Positions 36,762-45,921 of a DNA stretch of 64,000 nucleotides are shown in pieces. Source of the DNA: Microbacteriaceae bacterium (GTDB lineage Bacteria; Actinomycetota; Actinomycetes; Actinomycetales; Microbacteriaceae). Location: assembly GCA_024639845.1 (NCBI GenBank), contig JAHEGG010000006.1, forward strand, positions 103,711-167,710, given 5' to 3'. The position numbers were made by a program, and so were the translations under genes. Positions within the stretch are counted from its first letter, which is position 1; the number at the start of each line of letters is the position of its first letter. The notes below the pieces were generated by a model. That model saw only the letters and a list, made by a program, of their open reading frames with translations, was not told where the DNA came from and searched no databases.

Positions 36762-36762
36762 T

Positions 36763-38349
36763 TTGAAACCAGCCGCACTGGTGCGGGCAGTCATCGCCTA
36801 TCTGAGGCGATCGCTTCAAGCCCGCTACACCCTCACCACTGTCGTGCTCAGTGGTTTAGCCCTAATCGCCGTTGGTGGCTTTCTTGCTTATTCGATCGGG
36901 AGCGGTCTCTATACGACTCGCCTAGACCAAATCCTCAAAGACTCATCCAGGGCCGTCAGCGAGGTGCAGAACACCTTCTCGGCTTCAAACGCCTCGGATG
37001 AAGTTGGCCTACAGTCGCTCATGAACTCGATTGTTCCAGCACTCGAGTCCAGCACAACTTCTGAGCCGCGTCGCGTAGCGTTGCTACGCTCGCCAGGACA
37101 AAACACCACACAGATTCTGCAGAGCCCGATTTCGCTTGATCTCGACACCTCGATCATCCCTGAAGATTTGAAGGTCATGGTTCGGCAGACTGCAAACAAG
37201 GTGGTCTATCAGCCGATCTCGCTGCCAGTGATCAATGGGGAGCACCCGGCGGTAGTTGTTGGTTCGCAAATCGAGGTGCCAATCGCGGGTTCCTATGAGC
37301 TCTATCTGGTCTATGACCTGGTCAGCGCGCAGCAGACGCTTGACTTCGTGCAAAGCACACTGGTTTTCGGTGGCGCAATTCTGATCATCCTGATCGGTGG
37401 CGTCGCTTTCTTCGTTTCGACTCGCGTTGTCACACCTGTGCGCGTTGCGGTTGAGGCGGCCGAACTTCTTGCTGCTGGCGCGCTCGACAAACGCCTAAGC
37501 GTCAAGGGTGAGGACATCATTGCCAACCTGGCCAAGTCGTTTAACTCGATGGCGGCGAGCATCCAGGGCCAGATTGGTGCGCTGAATCGACTCTCAAAGA
37601 TGCAGCAGCGGTTCGTTTCAGACGTGTCTCACGAGCTCCGCACCCCGTTGACCACGATCAAGCTGTCGGTCGCGATTCTCGACCAGCAACGCGACGAACT
37701 GCCGGCCAATGCGATCCGATCGCTTGACACCCTCAGCTCCCAGATTTCGCGGTTTGAGGCATTGCTCAGCGACCTACTCGAGATTTCTCGATACGACGCC
37801 GGTGCCGTTACCGCTGAGTTCGAAATGGTTGACATCAACGGCGTGGTCGGCATGGCTCTGAGCCACATCGAGCCGCTGGCTGCTGCCAACGGTTGTCGTT
37901 TGGTCACCAAGATTCCATCGGGTCAGGTCATGGCCGAGATCGACGCTAGGCGCATCGAGCGCGTGCTGAGAAATCTGCTTTCAAACGCAATCGAACACGG
38001 CGATGGCAAGCCGGTTGAAATCGCCGTTGGTCAAAGTGACACCGCTGTGGCCATCACCGTGAGTGACAATGGCGTGGGGATGAGTCGCTCCGAAGTCGAT
38101 CGAGTGTTCGACCGTTTTTGGCGTGCCGACCCTTCGCGCAAGCGCACTACGGGCGGAACTGGTCTGGGTCTTGCGATTGCTACCGAAGACACCAACTTGC
38201 ACAATGGCTGGTTGCAGGCAACCGCGGCTCCAAACGAGGGGTCGACCTTCCGACTCACGATTCCCAAAAAGCAGGGTGTCTTGTTCACACAGTCACCTCT
38301 TCCTCTGGGCACCAAGAAAGCCTCTAACGCAAAGAAGGCAGCCAAGTGA
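36763..38349 (+). CDS. mtrB: Sensor histidine kinase MtrB
   Basis: This kinase of about 528 residues is the partner of MtrA. Two transmembrane helices flank an extracellular sensor domain (about 50-200), followed by HAMP (around 'STRVVTPVRVAVEAAELLAAG') and the H-box 'RFVSDVSHELRTPLTTIKLSV' with the phospho-acceptor His. The ATPase domain has 'NLLSNAIEHG', 'VSDNGVGM', 'RFWRADPSRKR' and 'GGTGLGLAIA'. The start is uncertain: TTG two bases after the mtrA stop is taken; an in-frame GTG at 36730 would overlap mtrA by 32 bases and a GTG at 36781 is also possible. Its stop overlaps lpqB. Confidence 0.93.
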   Translation: MKPAALVRAVIAYLRRSLQARYTLTTVVLSGLALIAVGGFLAYSIGSGLYTTRLDQILKDSSRAVSEVQNTFSASNASDEVGLQSLMNSIVPALESSTTSEPRRVALLRSPGQNTTQILQSPISLDLDTSIIPEDLKVMVRQTANKVVYQPISLPVINGEHPAVVVGSQIEVPIAGSYELYLVYDLVSAQQTLDFVQSTLVFGGAILIILIGGVAFFVSTRVVTPVRVAVEAAELLAAGALDKRLSVKGEDIIANLAKSFNSMAASIQGQIGALNRLSKMQQRFVSDVSHELRTPLTTIKLSVAILDQQRDELPANAIRSLDTLSSQISRFEALLSDLLEISRYDAGAVTAEFEMVDINGVVGMALSHIEPLAAANGCRLVTKIPSGQVMAEIDARRIERVLRNLLSNAIEHGDGKPVEIAVGQSDTAVAITVSDNGVGMSRSEVDRVFDRFWRADPSRKRTTGGTGLGLAIATEDTNLHNGWLQATAAPNEGSTFRLTIPKKQGVLFTQSPLPLGTKKASNAKKAAK

Positions 38350-40010
38350 TACGTCGACTTTTAGGGCTCTTTGCGGTCTTCCTGGTTCTAACCGGTTGTG
38401 CTCAACTGCCACGGAATGGCGCGATCGGCATCGGGCCTGGTGTTGAACTCGAATCGGAAGCCGATTTTCTCTATTACTCTCCGTCGGCGCCTGCCCCAGG
38501 AGATTCCCAGCAGCAGATTCTCAGCGGTTTTTTGAGCGCTGGAAACGGCCCGCAAAATGACTACTCGGTCGCACGTTCATATTTGATGCCAACATTTCAG
38601 CCCAAGTGGCAGCCAAGCGACGAGGTTTTGGTTCAAGACGGCATTCCGCAGTTCACCTTCACAGATGCGACAAGCGCAGTTGCCGAGATTAAGGTGAGCG
38701 CAACTATCGACGCACAAGGCATTTATCAAGCCCAGCCCGAGGGCACCAAGCGCTATCTAAACTTCAAGCTAGCCAAGCAAAATGATGAATGGCGAATTAG
38801 CGCTGCGCCGAATCTAACTGTTTTGATTCGGCCCAACTTCACGGTCCTGTTCAAGCCTTATCAGCTTTACTTCTTCGACAGCGGTCACCGCACGTTAGTG
38901 CCAGACGTTCGCTGGTTCCCCTCTCGCACATCCACCGCGACGCACCTGGTTCAAGCCCTTTTGGCCGGGCCCCAGAGCTGGATGGCACCGGCCCTGGCCC
39001 GAGACTTTCCCGCCGAAACTACTCTGAACATTGATTCGGTCACTGTCGTTGATGGCGTTGCATCAATCGACTTGAGCAACGAAGCGTTTCAGGCAACCGA
39101 CGACCAGCGCAAATATTTCAAGGCTCAAGTAAAAGCCACCTTGCTTCAGATTCCGACAGTCACTGCGGTTGAGATTTCAATCAATAAATCACCGCAGGTG
39201 ATTCCAGAACTTAAGGCGAACATCCCGAGCGCGCTTTCGGCAACGCCGATAACCCTCGACGACTCTGGCATTTTCGGAATAAGCAAAAAGAGCATGGTTT
39301 CGTTGACCACGGCCGGCGTGGCACTGGTCGAGGAATCGAAAGACTTCGCACTCAGTCCAACCGGTAAGGGGTTGGGTTTGCTGGCCAACTCAGGGCTTTA
39401 TCGAATCAGCCTGGACGCGCTAGACAAGTCTCCTCTGTTGGTCGATGCGCGAGCATCCCTAGTCGCACCGCAGTTCGATAATCTTGGCTACCTCTGGTCG
39501 GTCGCCTCGGTCAAGAACTCAACCTGGCAAGTTTTTGGCGCAAAATCTGTTGATCGAGTTAACTCCACGAACCTTTCCAGAGCTCCGGTAGAGGCCTTTT
39601 CGGTTAGTCCCGATGGCTCTCGTGTGGCCATTCTCTTTGGTGGTTCAACCCCTGGGGTTTGGCTTCACTCTCTCATACGTGATGATGCCGGCCGTCCGGT
39701 TGAGTTTGGTACAGGTATCAAACTAGATAGTTTTGGACTCCGTCCGCTTTCGGTTTCATGGGTCGACGCGGTCAACCTGGCAATTTTGCTAGATGTCGAC
39801 GGCGAAAACTCCCGTCCGATGGTGCAGATGATTGGTGGTGAGGCAAAGAATTACCCAACCGTGATGGGTGCGATTTCTTTCGTCGCAAACCTTTCCGGAG
39901 CAAACATTTTCACGCTGCGCAACGACGGACGCGTTTATCAATTCAAGTCGAACACCTGGGTAGAAGTCGCCTCTGATGTGCGAGCTATTCACATGGCTAG
40001 CCTCAAATAG
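38346..40010 (+). CDS. lpqB: Lipoprotein LpqB, accessory to MtrAB
   Basis: This 554-residue secreted lipoprotein modulates MtrB activity from the outer face of the membrane. The signal peptide ends in the lipobox 'LTGC'. A GerMN (sporulation/germination type) domain lies at about 195-285 ('ATHLVQALLAGPQSWMAPAL'), followed by a beta-propeller-like C-terminal half with 'VEAFSVSPDGSRVAILFGG'. GTG start overlapping the mtrB stop (GTGA), so the three genes are translationally linked. No obvious terminator follows; a 6-pair stem lies right after the stop without a T-run. Confidence 0.93.
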   Translation: MIRRLLGLFAVFLVLTGCAQLPRNGAIGIGPGVELESEADFLYYSPSAPAPGDSQQQILSGFLSAGNGPQNDYSVARSYLMPTFQPKWQPSDEVLVQDGIPQFTFTDATSAVAEIKVSATIDAQGIYQAQPEGTKRYLNFKLAKQNDEWRISAAPNLTVLIRPNFTVLFKPYQLYFFDSGHRTLVPDVRWFPSRTSTATHLVQALLAGPQSWMAPALARDFPAETTLNIDSVTVVDGVASIDLSNEAFQATDDQRKYFKAQVKATLLQIPTVTAVEISINKSPQVIPELKANIPSALSATPITLDDSGIFGISKKSMVSLTTAGVALVEESKDFALSPTGKGLGLLANSGLYRISLDALDKSPLLVDARASLVAPQFDNLGYLWSVASVKNSTWQVFGAKSVDRVNSTNLSRAPVEAFSVSPDGSRVAILFGGSTPGVWLHSLIRDDAGRPVEFGTGIKLDSFGLRPLSVSWVDAVNLAILLDVDGENSRPMVQMIGGEAKNYPTVMGAISFVANLSGANIFTLRNDGRVYQFKSNTWVEVASDVRAIHMASLK

Positions 40011-40067
40011 GTGGCGGCGAGTTAGATTTTTAGGCGCCACAGGCCCGTTAATCGCAAAGACTTCCAG

Positions 40068-40076
40068 TTATCCACA
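40068..40076 (+). promoter_or_regulatory. DnaA-box-like sequence upstream of the comF-like gene
   Basis: TTATCCACA, identical to the classical DnaA box, lies in the 116-base gap between lpqB and the phosphoribosyltransferase gene. A single site could occur by chance; its use is unproven. Confidence 0.3.
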
Positions 40077-40126
40077 ATTTTTAGACCGGGTGTCAAAAGG
40101 GTGCTGTGCTGTAACAAACTTTCTGC

Positions 40127-40792
40127 GTGGCCCGAGCGTTAGCCGAACTACTTGATGCAGTTCTCCCCACCACTTGCATCTGCTGTGGCACGCTCGGGCC
40201 GCACATCTGCGAAAACTGCCGTGGCGGTTTCGCCGCACAGAACCGCACAATCGCTAGAGCAGGTTTGACTGGAATCACCGTTCTGGACCTAAGTCCACCG
40301 GTTCATCAACTACTCGCGGCAATCAAAGATCAGGGTCGCACGGCCGCACTTTCTGAGTTGGCTATTCCAATGGCGCAGGCGATCATTGAGAACTATGTGA
40401 GACCGAACCCTCCTCTGACCCGCGCGGTTATGGTCGCGATGCCATCCACTAGGCTTTCGTTGCGCAATCGGGGTTGCGACCTAAACCAGATGCTACTTCG
40501 CAGAGTAGCGCGCTGGGCTGGGCTACCACGGCATCGTGGTTTGCGATTCGAGCGGCAACCGGCAGATCAACGCGGACTCGACCAAGCAGCCCGTTTCGAG
40601 AACCTAACCGGCACGATGGTGTTTCATCCACCCCTGATCCGCGCACCAATCATCCTTGTTGACGACGTGCTGACCACCGGCGCCACCTTACTTGAGGCCG
40701 ACCGCGCGATACGCGAGGCGGGTGGCCTAGTTGCTGGATTTTGCGTGTTTGCCGAGACTCGTCTGCTGCAGGATGCGAAAAAAGAAAAATAG
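40127..40792 (+). CDS. ComF-family phosphoribosyltransferase-like protein
   Basis: This 221-residue protein has an N-terminal zinc-finger-like cluster, 'TTCICCGTLGPHICENCRGGF', with four Cys residues in two pairs. A PRTase-fold domain follows with the PRPP loop 'IILVDDVLTTGATLLEADRAI'. ComF relatives take part in DNA uptake in competent bacteria, but many actinobacteria carry the gene without known competence; here it sits between lpqB and hpf as does Rv3242c. GTG start without a good ribosome site. DNA uptake should not be assumed from this gene alone. Confidence 0.88.
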   Translation: MARALAELLDAVLPTTCICCGTLGPHICENCRGGFAAQNRTIARAGLTGITVLDLSPPVHQLLAAIKDQGRTAALSELAIPMAQAIIENYVRPNPPLTRAVMVAMPSTRLSLRNRGCDLNQMLLRRVARWAGLPRHRGLRFERQPADQRGLDQAARFENLTGTMVFHPPLIRAPIILVDDVLTTGATLLEADRAIREAGGLVAGFCVFAETRLLQDAKKEK

Positions 40793-40856
40793 GCGTATCT
40801 TTCTCACACCAGACAAAGACGTCTGGTGGCACACTCGCCAAAGATGGAGGTAGCAG

Positions 40857-41294
40857 ATGCAAGTAACAATTTCAGCCCACAACCTCACGGTCTCAGATCG
40901 ATTTCGAGATTACGTCGCCGAGCGAGCGCCCAAAATAGAACACTTTGTTCACAAGTCGGCAGAACTCCTCGTGAAAGTTACACGGCACGATCACTCGCGA
41001 AACTCAGGACCCGAAGACGAGCTCGAGTTAGTGGCACATTCGGGTTCCGATGTGCTCCGATCGCACGCATCCGCCGCGGATAAGTTTGCCGCTTTCGACG
41101 TCGCATTCGACAAACTTCTCGAGCAACTGCGTCGCCTCTCAGACAAGCGCAAGGTTCATCGCGGCAAACATTCAAGCCCTGGGGCGGCCGAGCTCAGCGC
41201 CAGCGATTTCAAATCCTTGGATGTTCACCCTGCGGATGCCGAGCTGCTGCTCAAGGTTCACGTCGACAAGGACGACAAAAGAAAACGCAGATAA
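40857..41294 (+). CDS. hpf: Ribosome hibernation-promoting factor, short form (no C-terminal domain)
   Basis: This 145-residue protein has an N-terminal S30AE domain (about residues 1-105) that binds in the 30S decoding centre: 'QVTISAHNLTVSDRFRDYVAERAPKIEHF' begins it (quoted in part) and 'AAFDVAFDKLLEQLRRLSDKRKVHRG' ends it. Long actinobacterial HPF proteins continue through a linker into a dimerisation domain of about 55 residues that joins two ribosomes. Here the frame ends in a Lys/Asp/Arg-rich tail right in the linker, and the 109 bases before secA cannot hold the missing domain. A GGAGGT ribosome site marks the start. Confidence 0.9.
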   Translation: MQVTISAHNLTVSDRFRDYVAERAPKIEHFVHKSAELLVKVTRHDHSRNSGPEDELELVAHSGSDVLRSHASAADKFAAFDVAFDKLLEQLRRLSDKRKVHRGKHSSPGAAELSASDFKSLDVHPADAELLLKVHVDKDDKRKRR

Positions 41295-41403
41295 AGCGCT
41301 TTACTCCATCGGCGTAACCACAGTTTGGGCTAGCAGGTTTAGCCAAATCACCGCCCCGTCTAAGATTGACTAGAACCACAATCTCAAGATTTGGAGCAGA
41401 GTT

Positions 41404-44088
41404 TTGGCATCGATTATCAACAAGTTGCTGCGTGCGGGCGAAGGTCGCGTACTCAAGCGCCTCAAGACTTACACCGAGGCCGTAAACGCCCTTGAAGACT
41501 CGTTCAAAGCCCTTAGCGATGACGAACTCCGCAATGAAACCGCTGTTCTGCGTGAACGGTACGCAGCCGGTGAAACTCTTGACGACCTTCTTCCCGAGGC
41601 CTTCGCGGCCGTTCGCGAGGCTTCGGTTCGCACCCTTGGCATGCGCCATTTCGATGTACAGATCATGGGTGGCGCAGCGCTTCACCTAGGCAACATTGCC
41701 GAAATGAAAACCGGTGAAGGAAAGACCTTGGTCGCGACCCTTCCGGCTTATCTAAATGCCATTGCAGGTCGCGGTGTGCACGTCGTGACGGTGAACGACT
41801 TCCTTGCCGGCTACCAGAGTGAGCTGATGGGTCGCGTATTCCGCGCTCTTGGCATGCGAGTGGGTTGCATCCTCGGTGGGCAGTCACCGGCCGAGCGCCG
41901 CGAGGAATACCTGGCTGACATCACCTACGGAACGAACAACGAGTTTGGTTTCGACTACCTGCGCGACAACATGACCTGGCAGTCATCCGATCTCGTTCAG
42001 CGCGGGCACTTCTTTGCCATCGTCGACGAGGTCGACTCGATTCTTATCGACGAAGCCAGGACACCACTGATCATCTCTGGTCCAGCATCTGGAGACGCAA
42101 ACCGTTGGTTCGCCGAGTTCGCGAAAATCGCCGAGCGACTTCAGCCAGTAATCGACTACGAAGTCGATGAAAAGAAACGTACTATCGGCGTTCTGGAACC
42201 AGGCATCGAAAAGGTTGAAGACTACCTGGGCATTGAAAACCTTTATGAGACCGCAAACACGCCACTGATCTCGTTCCTAAACAACTCGATTCGAGCCAAA
42301 GCCCTGTTCAAGCGCGACAAAGACTATGTCGTCATGGATGGCGAAGTCCTGATTGTCGATGAGCACACCGGTCGCATCCTGCCTGGCCGCCGGTATAACG
42401 AAGGCATCCACCAGGCGATCGAAGCCAAGGAAGGCGTCGAGGTTAAGGCCGAGAATCAAACCCTGGCTACCGTCACCCTGCAGAACTACTTCCGCCTCTA
42501 TTCGAAACTTGCCGGTATGACCGGAACAGCCGAAACCGAAGCGGCCGAGTTCATGAGCACTTACAAGCTGGGTGTTGTGCCTATTCCGACCAACAAGCCG
42601 ATGGTCCGAATCGACCAAGCTGACCTCATCTACAAAAATGAAGAGATCAAGTTCGCCATGGTGGTCGAAGACATCGCCGAACGTCACGCGAATGGCCAGC
42701 CCATCCTGGTTGGAACCACTTCGGTCGAAAAGAGCGAATACCTCAGCAAGCTTTTGGCCAAGCGCGGTGTTCGACACGAGGTTTTGAACGCCAAAAACCA
42801 CGCTCGTGAAGCGGCCATTGTCGCGCAGGCCGGTCGACTCGGTGCCGTGACCGTGGCAACCAATATGGCCGGTCGAGGCACTGACATTATGCTCGGCGGT
42901 AACGCCGAGTTCCTGACCGTTGAAGCTTTAGCCAAGCGCGGATTAAACTCCGAAGAGCAGCCGGAGGAATACCAGGCGGCGTGGAACGATGCGTTCGGAA
43001 GTATCAAAGAGCAGGTGGCGCAAGAGGCTGAGAGGGTTCTCGAGGCCGGCGGACTTTATGTTTTGGGAACCGAACGCCACGAATCGCGTCGAATTGACAA
43101 CCAGCTTCGCGGTCGAGCTGGTCGACAGGGTGACAAAGGTGAATCGCGCTTCTATCTCTCGCTAACCGATGACCTGATGCGTTTGTTCAACAGCACCGCT
43201 GCCCAGCGAATGATGAACAACCCCTCTGTTCCTGACGAAATGGCTATCGAATCGAAGTGGGTCAGCACCGCAATCGCAAGTGCTCAGTCTCAGGTTGAGG
43301 GTCGAAACGCCGAGATTCGCAAGAACGTCTTGAAATATGACGATGTATTGAACCGCCAGCGCGAAGCCATCTATGACGATCGCCGCCACATCCTTGCCGG
43401 CGATGACATCGCGTCGCGTGTTGACGCATTCCGCGATGATGCAATCAGTGCAATCGTCGACCAGCACATCGTTGAACAGTCCGGAAGCTGGGACCTGCAG
43501 GCTCTATGGGCAGAACTTGCCAACATTTATCCGATCGGTCTCACCATCGAAGAGGTCCTCGAAGAGGCCGGCAGCCGAGCCAAGCTTTCAAAGGCATGGC
43601 TAGCCGACGAGATCGCCAGCGATGCTCGAGTGGCCTACCAGGCTCGAGTGAACAAAGTTGGCGAAGAGGCCATGCGTGAGCTTGAGCGTCGCGTCGTGCT
43701 TTCGGTCGTCGACCGCAAGTGGCGTGACCACCTCTATGAGATGGACTACCTCAAGGAGGGAATCGGCCTCCGTGCAATGGCTCAGCGCGATCCATTAGTC
43801 GAGTACCAGCGCGAGGGCTACACGATGTTCCAGCAGATGATGGGCGCGATCAAAGAAGAAATAACCGGCTTCTTGTTCAATATCGAGGTGCAGGTTCAAC
43901 AGGTTGAAGAGCCAGACGTCGCGTTAACCTACTCGTCGCCGAGCGAAAGCGGTGAGGCCGAGGTGATGCCACCGAAGCAGGAAGCAACACCTCGAGCCCC
44001 ACAATCTGCCCCGACCCAGAACGGTGGGCAGCAAACCCCTCCGTCGAACGGTCAAGGAAGTTCGTTCTTCAAGCGTCCAAACAACTAG
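41404..44088 (+). CDS. secA: Preprotein translocase ATPase SecA
   Basis: This 894-residue motor drives proteins through SecYEG. Visible are '[20 protein letters not shown]' (Walker A), '[20 protein letters not shown]' (Walker B), '[30 protein letters not shown]' of the second nucleotide-binding fold (quoted in part), and '[21 protein letters not shown]'. The C-terminal tail is Pro/Gln/Ser-rich and ends 'SSFFKRPNN', without the zinc-binding Cys motif found in many SecA proteins. The start is TTG with a GGAGCAG site. It occupies the place of secA1 in the mycobacterial order. Confidence 0.96.
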   Translation: MASIINKLLRAGEGRVLKRLKTYTEAVNALEDSFKALSDDELRNETAVLRERYAAGETLDDLLPEAFAAVREASVRTLGMRHFDVQIMGGAALHLGNIAEMKTGEGKTLVATLPAYLNAIAGRGVHVVTVNDFLAGYQSELMGRVFRALGMRVGCILGGQSPAERREEYLADITYGTNNEFGFDYLRDNMTWQSSDLVQRGHFFAIVDEVDSILIDEARTPLIISGPASGDANRWFAEFAKIAERLQPVIDYEVDEKKRTIGVLEPGIEKVEDYLGIENLYETANTPLISFLNNSIRAKALFKRDKDYVVMDGEVLIVDEHTGRILPGRRYNEGIHQAIEAKEGVEVKAENQTLATVTLQNYFRLYSKLAGMTGTAETEAAEFMSTYKLGVVPIPTNKPMVRIDQADLIYKNEEIKFAMVVEDIAERHANGQPILVGTTSVEKSEYLSKLLAKRGVRHEVLNAKNHAREAAIVAQAGRLGAVTVATNMAGRGTDIMLGGNAEFLTVEALAKRGLNSEEQPEEYQAAWNDAFGSIKEQVAQEAERVLEAGGLYVLGTERHESRRIDNQLRGRAGRQGDKGESRFYLSLTDDLMRLFNSTAAQRMMNNPSVPDEMAIESKWVSTAIASAQSQVEGRNAEIRKNVLKYDDVLNRQREAIYDDRRHILAGDDIASRVDAFRDDAISAIVDQHIVEQSGSWDLQALWAELANIYPIGLTIEEVLEEAGSRAKLSKAWLADEIASDARVAYQARVNKVGEEAMRELERRVVLSVVDRKWRDHLYEMDYLKEGIGLRAMAQRDPLVEYQREGYTMFQQMMGAIKEEITGFLFNIEVQVQQVEEPDVALTYSSPSESGEAEVMPPKQEATPRAPQSAPTQNGGQQTPPSNGQGSSFFKRPNN

Positions 44089-44133
44089 ACGTGCAAAGGC
44101 ACGGGGGCTTAGAAACCCAGCGAGTGCCTGCGT

Positions 44134-44517
44134 CTAGAGGATTGAAACTGCCGTAGCCAGCCAGCGGCGGTTTCTGCTTTCCAGCCGAATGGCAACTGCA
44201 CGGGTGCGAATACTCGAATTGAGCAGGACGACCGACTGAATAACGCCGGGTCGGTGACTTTCTTGGTGCAGATTGCTCACCACGAAGGTTGGCCGCACCA
44301 ATTCGCGCTGGCTTTCGCTTCGAGCGCGCGCTGCACGAGCCGCTCGGTCTCGCAACTTGAGATAAATGTTCTCGGTCACCATGTTGCTCAGTTGATCGAC
44401 CCCTCGAACACCAGCAAGCACCTCCACAACAGCTGGTGCTAGAAAGCGCAGCTGTTCGGTTGCATCTGGCAGGTTCTCGAAATCCTCATCGAGCTCTTCG
44501 AACACATCGTTCTTCAT
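44134..44517 (-). CDS. Rv3235-like protein (DUF6459)
   Basis: This 127-residue protein is of a small actinobacterial family located next to secA. The C-terminal region carries 'VVLLNSSIRTRAVAIRLESRNRRWLATAVSIL', which resembles the family's conserved end ('RWR' type motif; quoted in part). The N-terminal 25 residues are acidic. No signal peptide or membrane segment is visible. A purine-rich AAGGGGG ribosome site precedes the ATG. The function is unknown. It is convergent with secA across 45 bases that hold only a 5-pair hairpin. Confidence 0.72.
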   Translation of the reverse strand: MKNDVFEELDEDFENLPDATEQLRFLAPAVVEVLAGVRGVDQLSNMVTENIYLKLRDRAARAARARSESQRELVRPTFVVSNLHQESHRPGVIQSVVLLNSSIRTRAVAIRLESRNRRWLATAVSIL

Positions 44518-44596
44518 TTTCTCTGTCCCCCTTTTTTAGTTTGTTTGGTCATAGAGTTCTCAAAAACTATTGCCAAAATGCTCACTGTGGCGAGCC

Positions 44597-44605
44597 TGTG
44601 GATAA
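44597..44605 (-). promoter_or_regulatory. DnaA-box-like sequence between Rv3235-like gene and next gene
   Basis: TGTGGATAA is the reverse complement of the classical DnaA box TTATCCACA. It lies in the divergent intergenic region 44518-44641. Confidence 0.3.
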
Positions 44606-44641
44606 CTTTTTTTCGATGTCTGTGCTCGCCATACTTGCCAG

Positions 44642-45196
44642 ATGAACTTGGATGCTCTAATCGCTGATCTCGAGGCGAAGTTCGTTTTTGACTCCAACCA
44701 ATCGACATTGACTTCGGCGTTGGCGGGGGAGCGAGCAGCGCTCAAACCCTGGCGGCGACCCGGCAACCTCGTGGTTTCACTCGCAACTCATACCATGTCG
44801 CTTGAACCCGGGTTCGTAGCGAAAGACTTTGTCGCAGGCCTCGCCGACCCGAGCACTCCTGCCCTCAGATCCGCATTGTTTTCAGCGAAGGCAGTTCACC
44901 GAGTGCTAGCGATTGCGCCACTAGATTCGGTCGAAAGTGTTGAGAGCCGCGCATCCTTGTCTGGCAGAGTGCACTGGGGCAACCTAGGCGACACTCGCGA
45001 CCTCGACCGGTTATCGCTGCCGCGCTACCTGCGAGCTTGGCTCGGGCAACGGGTGTGCATTAAAACCAGGGTCAGCCTCATTCGCGATTGCACCCTAACC
45101 GCGACATCGCGTCGGTTCGTGGTTGTTGAAAATCACGGCGATGTTCTGCTGATTCCGTTGCCGAGCATCGAGTGGCTCGCCCGGCTGACCGACTAG
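44642..45196 (+). CDS. Conserved hypothetical protein
   Basis: This 184-residue soluble protein has no signal peptide or membrane helix, and I do not recognise it. The N-terminal 40 residues look helical; the middle (about 85-125) is Ser/Asp-rich, and the C-terminus forms likely beta strands around 'FVVVENHGDVLLIPLPSIEWL'. It is divergent from the Rv3235-like gene and 74 bases ahead of the SAF gene in the same direction. CATACT sits 6 bases before the ATG and could serve as a -10 box of a leaderless start. No function is proposed. Confidence 0.6.
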   Translation: MNLDALIADLEAKFVFDSNQSTLTSALAGERAALKPWRRPGNLVVSLATHTMSLEPGFVAKDFVAGLADPSTPALRSALFSAKAVHRVLAIAPLDSVESVESRASLSGRVHWGNLGDTRDLDRLSLPRYLRAWLGQRVCIKTRVSLIRDCTLTATSRRFVVVENHGDVLLIPLPSIEWLARLTD

Positions 45197-45208
45197 GTTT
45201 GCTCGGGT

Positions 45209-45217
45209 TGTGGACAA
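45209..45217 (-). promoter_or_regulatory. DnaA-box-like sequence upstream of the SAF gene
   Basis: TGTGGACAA is the reverse complement of TTGTCCACA, the form preferred by several high-GC actinobacterial DnaA proteins. It lies in the 74-base gap before the SAF-domain gene. Confidence 0.3.
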
Positions 45218-45270
45218 TGTGAGCGCAACCAATCGAGTCAGAGTAGTTTCAACGCGGAAAGGTTTCGGCG

Positions 45271-45921
45271 ATGTCGGATTTGCGGGCGCGGGTCAAACCA
45301 AAACGCACTCTACTTAAAGTTGCGCTCGGCGCGCTTCTGACGCTGGGCTTGGCGTTGGTCATCCTGGACTTTGTGGGTGTGGGCGGCGCCACCTACTTGG
45401 TCGCGACCGAACAAATCATTCCAGGAGATTCACTCACCGAACGCAACACGAGACTGGTGAGGGTTGACCTCGGCGAGGCCTCGGCAAACTATCTGACCGC
45501 GATACCGCCTCAGTCGCCGTCGAATCAGAGACCTAGCCCGCTATCGAACCAAAGACTTGGTGATGTGGCGACTCGACCGCTGTCGGCGGGGGAGTTGATT
45601 CCCGCTTCGGCGGTGCAGCCATCTGAAGTCTTTGACCTGGCCGCTATCGCAGTCGATTTCAGCAGGCCACTGGCTCGTTCTCTAATTGCCGGCAGTCAAG
45701 TCGAGATCTACGCAACTCGTCTGCTTTCGGGCACTCAGGTTGATGAACCAAGGATGATCGCCACAGGCGCGTGGATTCGCAAGATTGAAACTGATACCAC
45801 AGTTGGTCGCACTACCCATGTGGTCGACCTGGCCCTGAGGCGCATCTTTCTGCCAGAAGTGTTGGCGGCTATCGCTCGTTCCGATTTTCTGACTCTCGTC
45901 GAAACCTCACCGGATGGTTGA
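45271..45921 (+). CDS. Membrane-anchored SAF-domain protein (CpaB/RcpC-like)
   Basis: This 216-residue protein has one N-terminal transmembrane helix (about residues 18-40) and a SAF domain (about 45-110) whose core reads 'YLVATEQIIPGDSLTERN...VRV' and ends in 'ATRPLSAGELIPASAV'. In Tad/Flp pilus systems CpaB is the periplasmic assembly factor, but no pilin, secretin or TadA ATPase gene is in the window. The gene overlaps the ParA-like gene by 8 bases, so the two proteins likely work together. GGAAAGG gives a ribosome site. The role is unknown. Confidence 0.75.
   Translation: MSDLRARVKPKRTLLKVALGALLTLGLALVILDFVGVGGATYLVATEQIIPGDSLTERNTRLVRVDLGEASANYLTAIPPQSPSNQRPSPLSNQRLGDVATRPLSAGELIPASAVQPSEVFDLAAIAVDFSRPLARSLIAGSQVEIYATRLLSGTQVDEPRMIATGAWIRKIETDTTVGRTTHVVDLALRRIFLPEVLAAIARSDFLTLVETSPDG

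Noticed and set aside
40011..40040. Terminator after lpqB
   Set aside because: Only a 6-pair stem with an 18-base loop and no T-run.
40127..40792. Evidence for natural competence from the comF-like gene
   Set aside because: The gene is kept in this place in many actinobacteria without competence, and no comEA/comEC or pilus genes are in the window.
41295..41403. Frameshifted remnant of the HPF C-terminal domain
   Set aside because: The gap is 109 bases, too short for the missing 55-residue domain, and no frame shows its conserved residues.
40068..45217. Chromosomal origin suggested by DnaA-box-like sites
   Set aside because: Only three scattered sites, with no AT-rich cluster and none of dnaA, dnaN, gyrB or rpmH in the window.
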